In this document: positions 27,485-35,935 of the stretch, in pieces
Layout: each line of letters begins with the position of its first letter
How positions within the stretch are numbered: the stretch's first letter is position 1
Assembly (NCBI RefSeq): GCF_000222585.1
Contig: NZ_AFWE01000051.1
Coordinates: forward strand, 28,635-92,634
DNA from: Vibrio scophthalmi LMG 19158
GTDB taxonomy: Bacteria > Pseudomonadota > Gammaproteobacteria > Enterobacterales > Vibrionaceae
DNA length: 64,000 nucleotides
Direction: 5' to 3'
The notes under the pieces: generated by a model
Databases searched by the model: none
Told to the model about the DNA's origin: nothing
Seen by the model: only the letters and a program-made list of their open reading frames with translations
Program-made: the position numbers and the translations under genes

Positions 27485-29311
27485 CTATTTGATTTCACGA
27501 ACAACACGGAAACCCACATAGTTCGCAGCACTGGTTGGGGAAAGATAGAGACGCTCGTAAGCAACCGCTTTCGCTGGCGAAAAGTTCCATGCGCCGCCTT
27601 TTGCAATGCCTTGTGAGCTGTTAGTCCACTGCCATACGTTACCAACAGTATCGTAAAGGCCAAGCGGGTTGGCTTTAAAAGATTTCACTGGCGAGGTGCT
27701 GGTGTTGGCCCAAGGTGAGCTACTCCAACCTGTATTCGCTTCGCCAGTAATGAAGTCATCCCCCCACCAGTAGTCGCTCTGACTGCCAGCGCGTGAGGCA
27801 ATTTCCCATTCATCTTCACTTGGTAAACGGTAGTGGTAACCCGTTTGTTGGCTCAGCCATTTTACGTACGCTTTTGCATCATTTTTGCTGATACAAACCA
27901 CCGGTGAATCGCTCGCTTGTTTGAAGCCCGGATTACGCCAATAGCTTTTCTCAATCGCGGTGACATCCCCTTCCACAATGGCAGTGCAGGTATTTTTAAG
28001 TTCCGCATCTGTTTGGTAATCAGTTTGACGAACGAAGTTATCAAACTGACCAACCGTGACCGGAAGGGCACCGATACCGAAAGCATGATCAAGGTAAACT
28101 TGATTGGATGCGTTCTCACCCAGCATATATTCGCCCGGTACGATAGCCACAAGTTGCGGCGCGGTAATCCCACCTTTAATTAGGTCAGCAAACTTATCGC
28201 CGGCGCTGAGACTATTTGCTTTTTGCTTTAAATTCGCACGTAGTTGGTGATCGGATTTAATGCTTAAGTTTTGATCGAAAGTTTGGAAGCCATCTTTCTT
28301 CACCACAATGTGATGTGGGCCAACGGGCAGCATAATCTCTACTGGCGTATTTCCGTATGAAACACCATCAACAAAAACTTGGTCATCAAATTGGTTTGAG
28401 CGAACCGAAAGCGTTACCCATGCGACTTCTTTCTCATTACTAAACTGTTCCGCAGAGGTGTAGCCCGGCTCAAAACAGTATTGTTTATCAACATCAAGCA
28501 GGGTACAGGCGGTGGTGTTATCGAGACGAGATTCAAGATCGACGTCCATAATCGTGCGATAGCGTTCACCGTCGTAGAAGCCCGAACTGGTGACTTTGTG
28601 GCGCATAACATGGATATTGAACGATGCTTTACTCGCATTCGCTTTGACTAATTGCGCTTCAGTGGTTTGATCAATCAACTCATTTTGGAATTGTTTGACG
28701 GCTTTTTGAAGTGCCAGTTCACGAGTTTGGTTATCACACTGAGCCAAGGTCATATTTGATTGACAGCGATTAGTAAAGCTGACGTTAACTTGATGGCTCG
28801 GCGAGAGTTCAGTTTCTAGTCGTTCGACACGCGCGCGAATTTTAGCGCCATCAAAGTCAGCGATTGCTTGTTCAATGGTTTGAATTTTTGCATCTTGCTG
28901 GGCTAACAGCAGCTTGGCGTCTTCAAGCTGTTGCTCGACGTTTAATTTGTCTTGTTGATTCTGCTTGAGGTCTTTCCATGCATCTTGGTAAGCGTTTTGC
29001 GAGCTGGCGAGATCAACGCTAGGATCATCAATCATCGCTTTATAGTCCGCTTCTAGCTGAACTTTCGCAGCGGCAAATTTATCCGTCAGTGCTTGATTGT
29101 TTTTCTTGGCTTGAAGCAACATGTTTTGCTGCTGGGCTACGCTAGCCTGTTGCTCTTTACGTACTTTAAGTGCGCTCTCTAGCTCGGCATGCTTGGAAAA
29201 TAGTTGGTCATCAATGGAAACAACAGTGGTTGCTGTAGTGTCTGCCAATGCGCCAGTGCTTATAAGGCATGGAGATAATGCCAGCAAAAGAGTCGGTAAA
29301 CTTGTTCGCAT
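27485..29311 (-). CDS. Exported PEGA-domain protein with C-terminal FGE/sulfatase-modifying-like domain
   Basis: Signal peptide (about 1-23), long coiled coil (about 30-165), a middle region with conserved Cys ('TNRCQSNMTLAQCDN'), a PEGA domain (about 300-360, 'DQVFVDGVSYGNTPVEIMLPVGPHHIVVKKDGFQTF') and an FGE-sulfatase fold (about 391-608: 'PGEYMLGEN', 'YRLPSEDEWEIASRAG', 'GLYDTVGNVWQWT', 'GGAWNF', 'GFRVVREIK'). True formylglycine-generating enzymes have copper-binding cysteines near the C-terminus after GGS; here the segment reads 'GGAWNFSPAKAVAYERL' without Cys, so enzyme activity is unlikely. The N-terminal two thirds is paralogous to the next gene. Probably a periplasmic or envelope scaffold. 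Confidence 0.85.
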   Translation of the reverse strand: MRTSLPTLLLALSPCLISTGALADTTATTVVSIDDQLFSKHAELESALKVRKEQQASVAQQQNMLLQAKKNNQALTDKFAAAKVQLEADYKAMIDDPSVDLASSQNAYQDAWKDLKQNQQDKLNVEQQLEDAKLLLAQQDAKIQTIEQAIADFDGAKIRARVERLETELSPSHQVNVSFTNRCQSNMTLAQCDNQTRELALQKAVKQFQNELIDQTTEAQLVKANASKASFNIHVMRHKVTSSGFYDGERYRTIMDVDLESRLDNTTACTLLDVDKQYCFEPGYTSAEQFSNEKEVAWVTLSVRSNQFDDQVFVDGVSYGNTPVEIMLPVGPHHIVVKKDGFQTFDQNLSIKSDHQLRANLKQKANSLSAGDKFADLIKGGITAPQLVAIVPGEYMLGENASNQVYLDHAFGIGALPVTVGQFDNFVRQTDYQTDAELKNTCTAIVEGDVTAIEKSYWRNPGFKQASDSPVVCISKNDAKAYVKWLSQQTGYHYRLPSEDEWEIASRAGSQSDYWWGDDFITGEANTGWSSSPWANTSTSPVKSFKANPLGLYDTVGNVWQWTNSSQGIAKGGAWNFSPAKAVAYERLYLSPTSAANYVGFRVVREIK

Positions 29312-29355
29312 CGTGGTATGTCTATCTTCAATTAAATTAATTAGCTTATTCTAAA

Positions 29356-29412
29356 CGAAAACGCCATTTTGTCTTAAATTATCGTTAGATAACTTAGAAG
29401 CAAAATGGCGCT
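29356..29412 (-). terminator. Long-stem terminator of the short PEGA gene
   Basis: CGCCATTTTG / CAAAATGGCG enclose an inner hairpin TTATC-GTTA-GATAA. TTTTCGTTT follows on the minus strand. Confidence 0.75.
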
Positions 29413-29463
29413 TTCCTTCATCTTTGTGAATTGGCTCGTTTTTATTATAAAGAGAAGCCTAGA

Positions 29464-30564
29464 TTAGCTGTCGTCTTTAGAGCGCAATTTCACCCAAACG
29501 GTATCATTTTGGCTGATGGTCACTTCGCGGTTATAGGTTTGGTAACCGTTTTTTGAAACCGTCACTTTGTGCAGGCCACGTGGCAACAAAACTTCTACTG
29601 GCGTGCTGCCGTAATCAACACCGTTGATCACCACATCATCGTTGTATTGGTCAGAGCGAACTGTCACGCTAACCCAGTTTTTGTCTTGCTTTTTCGCGTG
29701 GGTACTAGAGTCATCTTTCAAGCAGTAACGGCTAGAAACGTTAAGTAGCTTACAGGCTGCTGTCGCTTCTGGTTTTGCTTGCAGTTGCGCTTGCATCTCA
29801 GTGAAGTAACTGTTGTTTCCTTCGAAACCGGCACGAACAATCTGGCTGTCTTGCACGTGAACGTTCAATTGAACGCCTTTGGCATTCTGTTTTGCCAGTG
29901 TTGACTCGGTCAAGCTGTCCATTAATTCATTTTTGAACGCTTTTACCGCTTTCTGCTTGGTTAGGTACTGGCCTTGGCTAGTACATTCACCGAGAGTCAT
30001 GGTCGCAGAACAGGTGGTTTTAAAACTGGTCTGCATTACGTCGCTTTCACGTAGTTCAGCACCAAGACGTTTAACGCGCGCCTCAACTTTCTGTTCTTCA
30101 AGGTAAGAGAACTCGGAACTTAGACGAGCCTGCTTTTGCTTGATTTGAGAAAGGCGAATTTCACTCTCTGTGATCGCTTGTTGGCTTTCTAGCAGAATAG
30201 TTTGGTTCTCTTTTACGGATGCCCAAGCATTTTGGTACGCTTGTTGAAAGCTTAATAAATCGATCTCTGGATCTTCAAGAAGACGGCTATACTGTTTGTC
30301 CAGAGCCGATTTCGCACGGTTACGCTTAGCATTTAGCTCCTGCTCGTCACGCTTGAACTTAGCGTTTTCGTTTTGCAGTTGTTGAAAGCGTTGAGCTTCA
30401 GAGTCGTACTCTGTAGCAATAGTGCTCATTTCGGATTGCTTGTTACTCAATTTGATATCGATGGCAGCAACAGGATCAGCGGAAGCTTCTTCTGCACTTA
30501 CCGTGGTCGATACCCAAAAAGGGCTTAGCGCGAGCAAAAGCGCTGGGATGCGACGTGTGATCAT
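29464..30564 (-). CDS. Exported PEGA-domain protein, paralogue of the downstream FGE-domain protein
   Basis: A 366-residue protein with the same N-terminal plan as its neighbour: signal peptide ('LLLALSPFWVSTTVSAEE'), coiled coil (about 40-165, 'YLEEQKVEARVKRLGAELRES'), a Cys-containing middle ('TTCSATMTLGECTSQGQYL', matching 'TNRCQSNMTLAQCDN' in the neighbour) and a PEGA domain at 300-360 ('DDVVINGVDYGSTPVEVLLPRGLHKVTVSKNGYQTY'). It ends right after PEGA, so the FGE domain is absent. The two genes are separated by 152 bases containing a terminator and are therefore probably transcribed separately. Function unknown. Confidence 0.85.
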   Translation of the reverse strand: MITRRIPALLLALSPFWVSTTVSAEEASADPVAAIDIKLSNKQSEMSTIATEYDSEAQRFQQLQNENAKFKRDEQELNAKRNRAKSALDKQYSRLLEDPEIDLLSFQQAYQNAWASVKENQTILLESQQAITESEIRLSQIKQKQARLSSEFSYLEEQKVEARVKRLGAELRESDVMQTSFKTTCSATMTLGECTSQGQYLTKQKAVKAFKNELMDSLTESTLAKQNAKGVQLNVHVQDSQIVRAGFEGNNSYFTEMQAQLQAKPEATAACKLLNVSSRYCLKDDSSTHAKKQDKNWVSVTVRSDQYNDDVVINGVDYGSTPVEVLLPRGLHKVTVSKNGYQTYNREVTISQNDTVWVKLRSKDDS

Positions 30565-30673
30565 AAGTCTCTACAACAATTTTGTTTTAATTCACTAAAT
30601 ATAAAAATATTTAAGACAAAGTTTTGACAGTCCCTTGAGATCCTGTCGTATCGAGCAGTCTTAGATACCCTTA

Positions 30674-30731
30674 TTAGCACTTTGAACTCTAAGACTATCA
30701 TAAGTTTATAAAAATAAACCTAAAGTGCTAA
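30674..30731. repeat. Perfect inverted repeat in the divergent promoter region
   Basis: TTAGCACTTT (30674-30683) and AAAGTGCTAA (30722-30731) are perfect inverted copies 38 bases apart, within the 433-base AT-rich region between the PEGA gene and putR. They could be two operator halves or a loop-forming pair. Nothing else was recognised in 30565-30997. Confidence 0.5.
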
Positions 30732-30997
30732 CGATTATTTTGGGTAGTTCACGGAAATAAGCAAGAAAATATTACAGTTTCAGTCAACTTGCTGTGGGTA
30801 GAAGTGACACAGACCGTAATTTATGTGCACTTGATCATTCTTCCGAAAGATTATCCTTCACATTTTGAGCAGTTTAAAAGCGGATTTTGGCTAAATCTGC
30901 CTTTCTTTTCTGTCGCTCACCATGTCGTAGAGGATTTTATCGAGATAAGTTGCTATTTGTTATACCATCGAACTCAGTAAAAACCGCCTGAAATTAG

Positions 30998-31819
30998 ATG
31001 CCAATGAGCAACGACAAAACTGCGCAATTGAAGCTAAATAGCGACAAAATATTGTCTCCCCGACCTGCTGAGTTGGTGACATTACCTTCTTATATGGATT
31101 GCCATGATCATAGTTATACGCAGATCGTGATTGGTTTGAAGGGACAAGCAGAGTTTGAAGTGAATGGTTATGGGAATTTGGTCGGACCGGGCCAAGGTTG
31201 CGTCGTCACTTCTGGTTCAGGCCATGCCTTTGGTGGCGTAATTGGTCAATCGGATATTTTAGTGCTGAACATGCCGTCCGCTAGTCACCAAGACCCTTTG
31301 ATGTTGCAAAAGCTCAATGAACTGAACCAAGCCGATGTCTATTTTCAGCTCGATGGTCAGATTCAAAAGTTGATTCAAATGTTGGTAGCAGAGATGCATG
31401 CAAGCCCTGAAGATTTATTACTTAGTCGAGCGTGTAACGACACGGTAATGGCTTTACTGCATCGCCATATTTCTTCGTTACAAGTCAATCGTAAAGAGTC
31501 GCGTTTTGACCTAGAAGCGATTGATCGCTACATAGAGCGCCACATTAGCTACAAGATCACAGTCGCGCAGTTGGCAGGCAGCGTCTTCCTCGGTGAAAGC
31601 CAATTCCATTCGTTGTTTAAAGAGCAATTGGGCATTACTCCTCATCAGTACCTATTAAGCAAACGCATCGATATGGCCAAGCAGCTGATTGAAAAAGGTC
31701 ATCTAACCTTAGGTCAAGTGGCTGAGTTATCGGGATTCTCCGGACAAAGTACCTTTGCCCATGCTTTTTCGCGTCTACAAGGTATCTCTCCATCACAGTA
31801 TAAGAAACAAATTGGTTAA
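30998..31819 (+). CDS. putR: AraC-family regulator of the proline-use locus (PutR-like)
   Basis: The N-terminal half has a cupin-type sensor ('DCHDHSYTQIVIGLKGQAEFEVNGYGNLVGPGQGCVVTSGSGH'). The C-terminal hundred residues (about 170-270) form the double helix-turn-helix of the AraC family, ending 'GFSGQSTFAHAFSRLQGISPSQYKK'. In V. vulnificus the AraC-type activator PutR works with CRP to switch on putAP in response to proline, and the position just upstream of putA here is the same. The assignment therefore rests on family plus context. An alternative ATG lies two codons downstream; neither has a strong ribosome binding site. Confidence 0.82.
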   Translation: MPMSNDKTAQLKLNSDKILSPRPAELVTLPSYMDCHDHSYTQIVIGLKGQAEFEVNGYGNLVGPGQGCVVTSGSGHAFGGVIGQSDILVLNMPSASHQDPLMLQKLNELNQADVYFQLDGQIQKLIQMLVAEMHASPEDLLLSRACNDTVMALLHRHISSLQVNRKESRFDLEAIDRYIERHISYKITVAQLAGSVFLGESQFHSLFKEQLGITPHQYLLSKRIDMAKQLIEKGHLTLGQVAELSGFSGQSTFAHAFSRLQGISPSQYKKQIG

Positions 31820-32005
31820 ATTGGGAGAAAGATCTGGTGAGTTATTTTGCTAAATGTGATGTGATCGTGTTTTAACTTTGTTAAATAACGAAGTTTTTAG
31901 CAAATAATCCGGAGTTTTTGACAAGTATCCAACTCAAGCTCAAAATACACTGCAAGCCATTGTAGGAAACCTGCACATTTGCAGGTGTGAGATTGAGGAA
32001 AACGC
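31820..32005 (+). promoter_or_regulatory. Leader/promoter region of the put operon
   Basis: Contains an AT-rich stretch with 'AAATGTGATGTGATCGTGTTTT' split over 31852-31873. It has one good CRP half (TGTGA) and a poor second half. A small hairpin CCTGC/GCAGG (31970-31986) sits before the GAGGA ribosome binding site of putA. CRP and PutR binding to this region is known in V. vulnificus; the exact sites here are by-eye guesses. Confidence 0.35.
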
Positions 32006-35000
32006 ATGTTTACAGCAACCGATGTGTTGAATGCTGAGTTTATTGAGCAGCCGCTTGATGATCTCTGGGTGTTGATCTCTCCGCTATATATGGTGGATGA
32101 ATCACAATGGCTATCACAGCTGCTCCCTTTGGCTGAGCCCCGTTCGGCTGAAAAACAACAAATAGAGCATCAAACGACTCAACTGATTCAAGCAATACGG
32201 GCAGATAAAAAATCGATCCAAATGATTGATGCTCTGTTACTTGAATACAGTCTTGATACCCAAGAAGGGATCTTATTGATGTGTTTGGCCGAAGCATTAA
32301 TGCGTATTCCTGATGCAGCAACCGCTGATGCCCTTATTCGCGACAAATTAAGCGTGGCGGACTGGAAATCTCATCTCAAAAACTCCGATTCGGTGTTCGT
32401 GAATGCTTCAACGTGGGGATTGATGTTTACCGGTAAGGTGGTTGGATTATCCGCGCCGAAAACCCCTAGTCCAACTCAGGCTCTTAATCGCTTAGTCAAT
32501 AAGCTCTCTGAGCCAGTGATTCGCCAAGCAATGCATCAAGCGATGAAAATTATGGGTCATCAATTTGTGCTCGGGCGCAGTATTGGCGAGGCGCAAAAAA
32601 ATGGCGCAGCGTCATACCAAAAAGGCTTTACCTATTCGTTTGATATGCTGGGAGAAGCGGCTTTAACTTCCGCGGATGCCAACAAGTATTTTAAAGATTA
32701 TTTGATGGCGATTGAAGCGGTTGGCCGTGAAATGCCGACGGTTAAAACCCATTCGGCCCCTTCCGTTTCGATCAAATTATCCGCATTGCATCCTCGTTAT
32801 GAAGTGGCTAATCAATCACGTGTGATAAGCGAGCTCTACCAAACCGTGTTAGAGCTGTTACGTCGTGCCGTTGAGTTGGATGTTGCCATTACCATTGATG
32901 CCGAAGAAGCAGACCGACTGGAGTTGTCGCTCAAGCTGTTTGCCAAGCTGTATCGCAGTGAGGTGGTGCAGGGGTGGGGCAAATTTGGTTTGGTGATTCA
33001 AACATATTCAAAACGCGCTTTGCCAGTATTAGTGTGGCTTAATCGACTGGCTAAACAGCAAGGCGATGTGATCCCATTACGCTTAGTAAAAGGCGCTTAT
33101 TGGGACAGCGAAATCAAGTGGTCGCAACAAGCAGGCTACCGTAATTACCCCGTTTATACTCGTAAAGAATCGACGGATGTTGCCTACCTTGCTTGTGCTC
33201 GCTTCCTGCTGAGTGCGGGTGTACGTGGCAATATTTTCCCTCAGTTTGCCAGCCACAATGCTCATACCGTCACGGCCATCGCAGTCATGGCTGAGCACAA
33301 TGATTATGAATTTCAGCGTCTGCACGGTATGGGAGAATCCCTTTATAACCATGTAATGGCGATGTATCAGCAACCGGTTCGCATTTATGCTCCTGTAGGA
33401 AGCCATAAAGATCTATTGCCCTATCTTGTACGCCGTTTACTTGAAAATGGCGCCAATAGCTCCTTTGTTCATCGTTTAGTTGATGCGCGCTGCCCGATTG
33501 AAAGTTTGACTCAGCATCCGGTTGATAGCTTGCAAGCGTTTGATCGCTTGGACAATCCTAACATTCCGCTACCACCAAGTATTTTTCCGCAACGTCGAAA
33601 CTCACTTGGTATTAATGTTGATATTGAAAGCGAAGCGCAAGAGTTCGAAGCGCAGGTTGAAACTTGGTTAACGCATCAGTGGCAAGCATCACCGATGGTG
33701 AATGGTGTGCCATTTTTCGAAAGCATGATCAAGGAAGGAAATGAAGCGGAGACCATCACCGCACCTTACGATAGACGTATTGATGTTGGACAAGTTATGT
33801 TTGCACACCTTGATCATGTTTCCGCAGCGATTGATGTTGCCCAGCAGGGATTTAGCGCTTGGCAAGCGACGCCATCTAGTGAACGTGCGGCGCCATTAGA
33901 TCGATTAGCAGACTTGTTGGAGATCAATTTGGCTGAATTGGTGGCCTTATGTCATCAAGAGGCGGGGAAAACCATTCATGACGCGATTGATGAAGTACGC
34001 GAAGCGGTCGATTTTTGTCGTTACTACGCCCAACAAGTGGATGAACTGAGCGCCTTTACAATCAAGAGCTTTGATGGTCAAACACGAACCATCACACGTC
34101 AGGGTCGTGGTGTCTTTGTCTGTATTAGCCCGTGGAATTTCCCGTTGGCGATTTTCTTAGGTCAAATTTCTGCCGCGTTGGTTGCAGGGAATACCGTTGT
34201 AGCAAAACCGGCAGAGCAAACCAGTTTGATTGCTGCGCGTGCCGTCGAGCTGATGTTGCAGGCGGGTTTTCCGCCAGGTGTTATTCAACTACTGCCAGGC
34301 CGAGGCGGTGATGTTGGTCATGCGCTTACTTCTCATGCGGCGATTGCTGGCGTGGCCTTTACTGGTTCAACGCAAACGGCGCAACGTATCAATCAAACCT
34401 TAGCCAGTCGTGATTGCCCACCAGTCCCTTTGATTGCGGAAACCGGTGGGCAGAATGCGATGATTGTCGATAGTACTGCGCTACCAGAGCAGGTGGTGCG
34501 TGATGTGATTCGTTCAGCATTCGCTTCAGCAGGGCAACGTTGTAGTGCACTGCGCGTACTGTTTGTTCAGGAGGACATTGCTGATCGTATTATTGCCCTT
34601 ATTCAAGGAGCAATGAATGAACTGTCAGTGGGCGATCCTAAGTTTCATTCAACAGATGTTGGGCCCGTTATCGATGCCCGTGCGAAACAAAAACTGCTTG
34701 CTCATATCGATCAAATGGCCTCTCAGCACAAGACGATCGCGCAACTGAACTTAGATGACACGTGTCAACATGGTGACTTTGTCGCCCCTTGCGCTTTTGA
34801 AATAGATGATATCAGCGTGCTTAAAGAGGAGCAGTTTGGGCCAATTTTGCATGTGGTTCGTTTTAAGGCGAATCAAGTCGCTCAAGTGGTGGCCAATATT
34901 AATGCAACGGGATTTGGTTTGACCTTGGGGATCCATAGCCGGAACGAAACGACTTATCGCTGGATAGAAAAACATACCCGAGTGGGCAATAGCTATATTA

Positions 35001-35134
35001 ACCGCGATCAAGTGGGGGCGGTTGTTGGCGTACAGCCGTTTGGCGGTCAAGGCCTATCGGGTACAGGCCCTAAAGCGGGTGGTCCACACTACCTGTATCG
35101 TTTTACTCAGATCAGCAACCAAGTTCACGGATGA
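32006..35134 (+). CDS. putA: Bifunctional proline dehydrogenase / P5C dehydrogenase
   Basis: Oxidises proline to glutamate in two channelled steps at the inner face of the membrane. The FAD-dependent proline dehydrogenase barrel covers about residues 170-480 ('SVKLSALHPRYEVAN', 'DAEEADRLELSL', 'RLVKGAYWDSEIK', 'FATHNAHT'-type FASHNAHT). The aldehyde dehydrogenase follows (about 560-1035: 'SPWNFPLAIFLGQISAALVAGNTVVAKP', 'GFTGST'-type AFTGST, catalytic Cys846 in 'AGQRCSAL'). At 1042 residues it is a short (type A) PutA: it lacks both the N-terminal DNA-binding domain of E. coli PutA and the C-terminal ALDH-like domain of long PutAs. GAGGA precedes the ATG. Followed at 14 bases by the gene at 35149. 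Confidence 0.97.
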   Translation: MFTATDVLNAEFIEQPLDDLWVLISPLYMVDESQWLSQLLPLAEPRSAEKQQIEHQTTQLIQAIRADKKSIQMIDALLLEYSLDTQEGILLMCLAEALMRIPDAATADALIRDKLSVADWKSHLKNSDSVFVNASTWGLMFTGKVVGLSAPKTPSPTQALNRLVNKLSEPVIRQAMHQAMKIMGHQFVLGRSIGEAQKNGAASYQKGFTYSFDMLGEAALTSADANKYFKDYLMAIEAVGREMPTVKTHSAPSVSIKLSALHPRYEVANQSRVISELYQTVLELLRRAVELDVAITIDAEEADRLELSLKLFAKLYRSEVVQGWGKFGLVIQTYSKRALPVLVWLNRLAKQQGDVIPLRLVKGAYWDSEIKWSQQAGYRNYPVYTRKESTDVAYLACARFLLSAGVRGNIFPQFASHNAHTVTAIAVMAEHNDYEFQRLHGMGESLYNHVMAMYQQPVRIYAPVGSHKDLLPYLVRRLLENGANSSFVHRLVDARCPIESLTQHPVDSLQAFDRLDNPNIPLPPSIFPQRRNSLGINVDIESEAQEFEAQVETWLTHQWQASPMVNGVPFFESMIKEGNEAETITAPYDRRIDVGQVMFAHLDHVSAAIDVAQQGFSAWQATPSSERAAPLDRLADLLEINLAELVALCHQEAGKTIHDAIDEVREAVDFCRYYAQQVDELSAFTIKSFDGQTRTITRQGRGVFVCISPWNFPLAIFLGQISAALVAGNTVVAKPAEQTSLIAARAVELMLQAGFPPGVIQLLPGRGGDVGHALTSHAAIAGVAFTGSTQTAQRINQTLASRDCPPVPLIAETGGQNAMIVDSTALPEQVVRDVIRSAFASAGQRCSALRVLFVQEDIADRIIALIQGAMNELSVGDPKFHSTDVGPVIDARAKQKLLAHIDQMASQHKTIAQLNLDDTCQHGDFVAPCAFEIDDISVLKEEQFGPILHVVRFKANQVAQVVANINATGFGLTLGIHSRNETTYRWIEKHTRVGNSYINRDQVGAVVGVQPFGGQGLSGTGPKAGGPHYLYRFTQISNQVHG

Positions 35135-35148
35135 GAAGGAGATAAATC

Positions 35149-35841
35149 ATGGTTCATCAAGTCATTGGATTTTCAGATGCCTTCTCTGCTTGGGAAAATT
35201 GGAATCTGACCGATTTTGATTCCAAAATCGAGGGGCTACTTGAGCTTAAACAGGGGGTTGAGCATAACCAACCTGAGTGGGCAGAAGTCATTGGTTTTCA
35301 CATTGAACAAGCGGCAACGTTGATAGGCTTTGAACATCAGTTAGTGGGGCCGACAGGTGAAAGCAATGAGTTGTATACCGCAGGGCGGGGCGTGAGTTTA
35401 CTCATTATGGAGGTCGATGAAGCAGCGGCAAGACAGCCCGTCATTGCTCAGCTTATTGCTGCATTAGTCGCGGGCAATAGTGTCGTGTTATGCAGTGATG
35501 ATGTCACTTTTGTCACCGAATTAGAGGCGGCTTATCAACAGTCATCTCTGCCGATAAATCTCATTCAATTTGCTGCACTTGATGCTGCACCGCAGGTGCT
35601 GGAATCAGATGTGCGAGTGGTGGGCTTTGTTGGTTCAACCAGTGGGGAGCTAAATCTCAATCGACAACTTGCCAATCGCACAGGGGCGATAGTGAGCTTA
35701 GTGTCGGAGACGGATTTAGTCAGTTTATCTGTGGCTCATGATCCCCATTTATCGTTGCGGTTTATCACCGAGCGAACCAGAACAATAAATATAACAGCAG
35801 TGGGTGGTAATGCGACGTTATTGGGCGCAGCCAATCTCTGA
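35149..35841 (+). CDS. Free-standing PutA C-terminal-domain homologue (ALDH-like, no catalytic Cys)
   Basis: A 230-residue protein with a Rossmann-like aldehyde-dehydrogenase fragment: 'RQPVIAQLIAALVAGNSVVLCS' and 'VGFVGSTSGELNLNRQLANRTG' resemble ALDH cofactor-domain segments, but there is no catalytic Cys region. The C-terminus 'TINITAVGGNATLL' matches the conserved C-terminal motif that ends long PutAs (E. coli PutA ends with a similar AAAGGNASLMTIG). Long PutAs carry such an inactive ALDH-like domain that seals the aldehyde tunnel. Here it seems to exist as a separate subunit beside a short PutA. AAGGAG ribosome binding site; co-transcribed with putA. It is often labelled P5C dehydrogenase, which is probably misleading. 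Confidence 0.8.
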   Translation: MVHQVIGFSDAFSAWENWNLTDFDSKIEGLLELKQGVEHNQPEWAEVIGFHIEQAATLIGFEHQLVGPTGESNELYTAGRGVSLLIMEVDEAAARQPVIAQLIAALVAGNSVVLCSDDVTFVTELEAAYQQSSLPINLIQFAALDAAPQVLESDVRVVGFVGSTSGELNLNRQLANRTGAIVSLVSETDLVSLSVAHDPHLSLRFITERTRTINITAVGGNATLLGAANL

Positions 35842-35935
35842 GTGATGTCAGGGATAAACTCACGAACTCCTTAATAGCAATGCCATGGAGGACATTGCTG
35901 TTTAAGGGGACATTTTAAAGAAGAGGAAATACCAC

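Noticed and set aside
27485-29311. Active formylglycine-generating enzyme for a sulfatase
   Set aside because: Catalytic cysteines are absent after the GG motif and no sulfatase gene is in the neighbourhood.
30789-30980. 63-codon plus-strand frame in the putR upstream region
   Set aside because: It lies in a promoter-like AT-rich area, lacks a ribosome binding site and has no recognisable features.
35149-35841. Genuine P5C dehydrogenase
   Set aside because: At 230 residues with no catalytic Cys segment it cannot be a complete ALDH; the C-terminal motif fits the non-catalytic PutA domain better.
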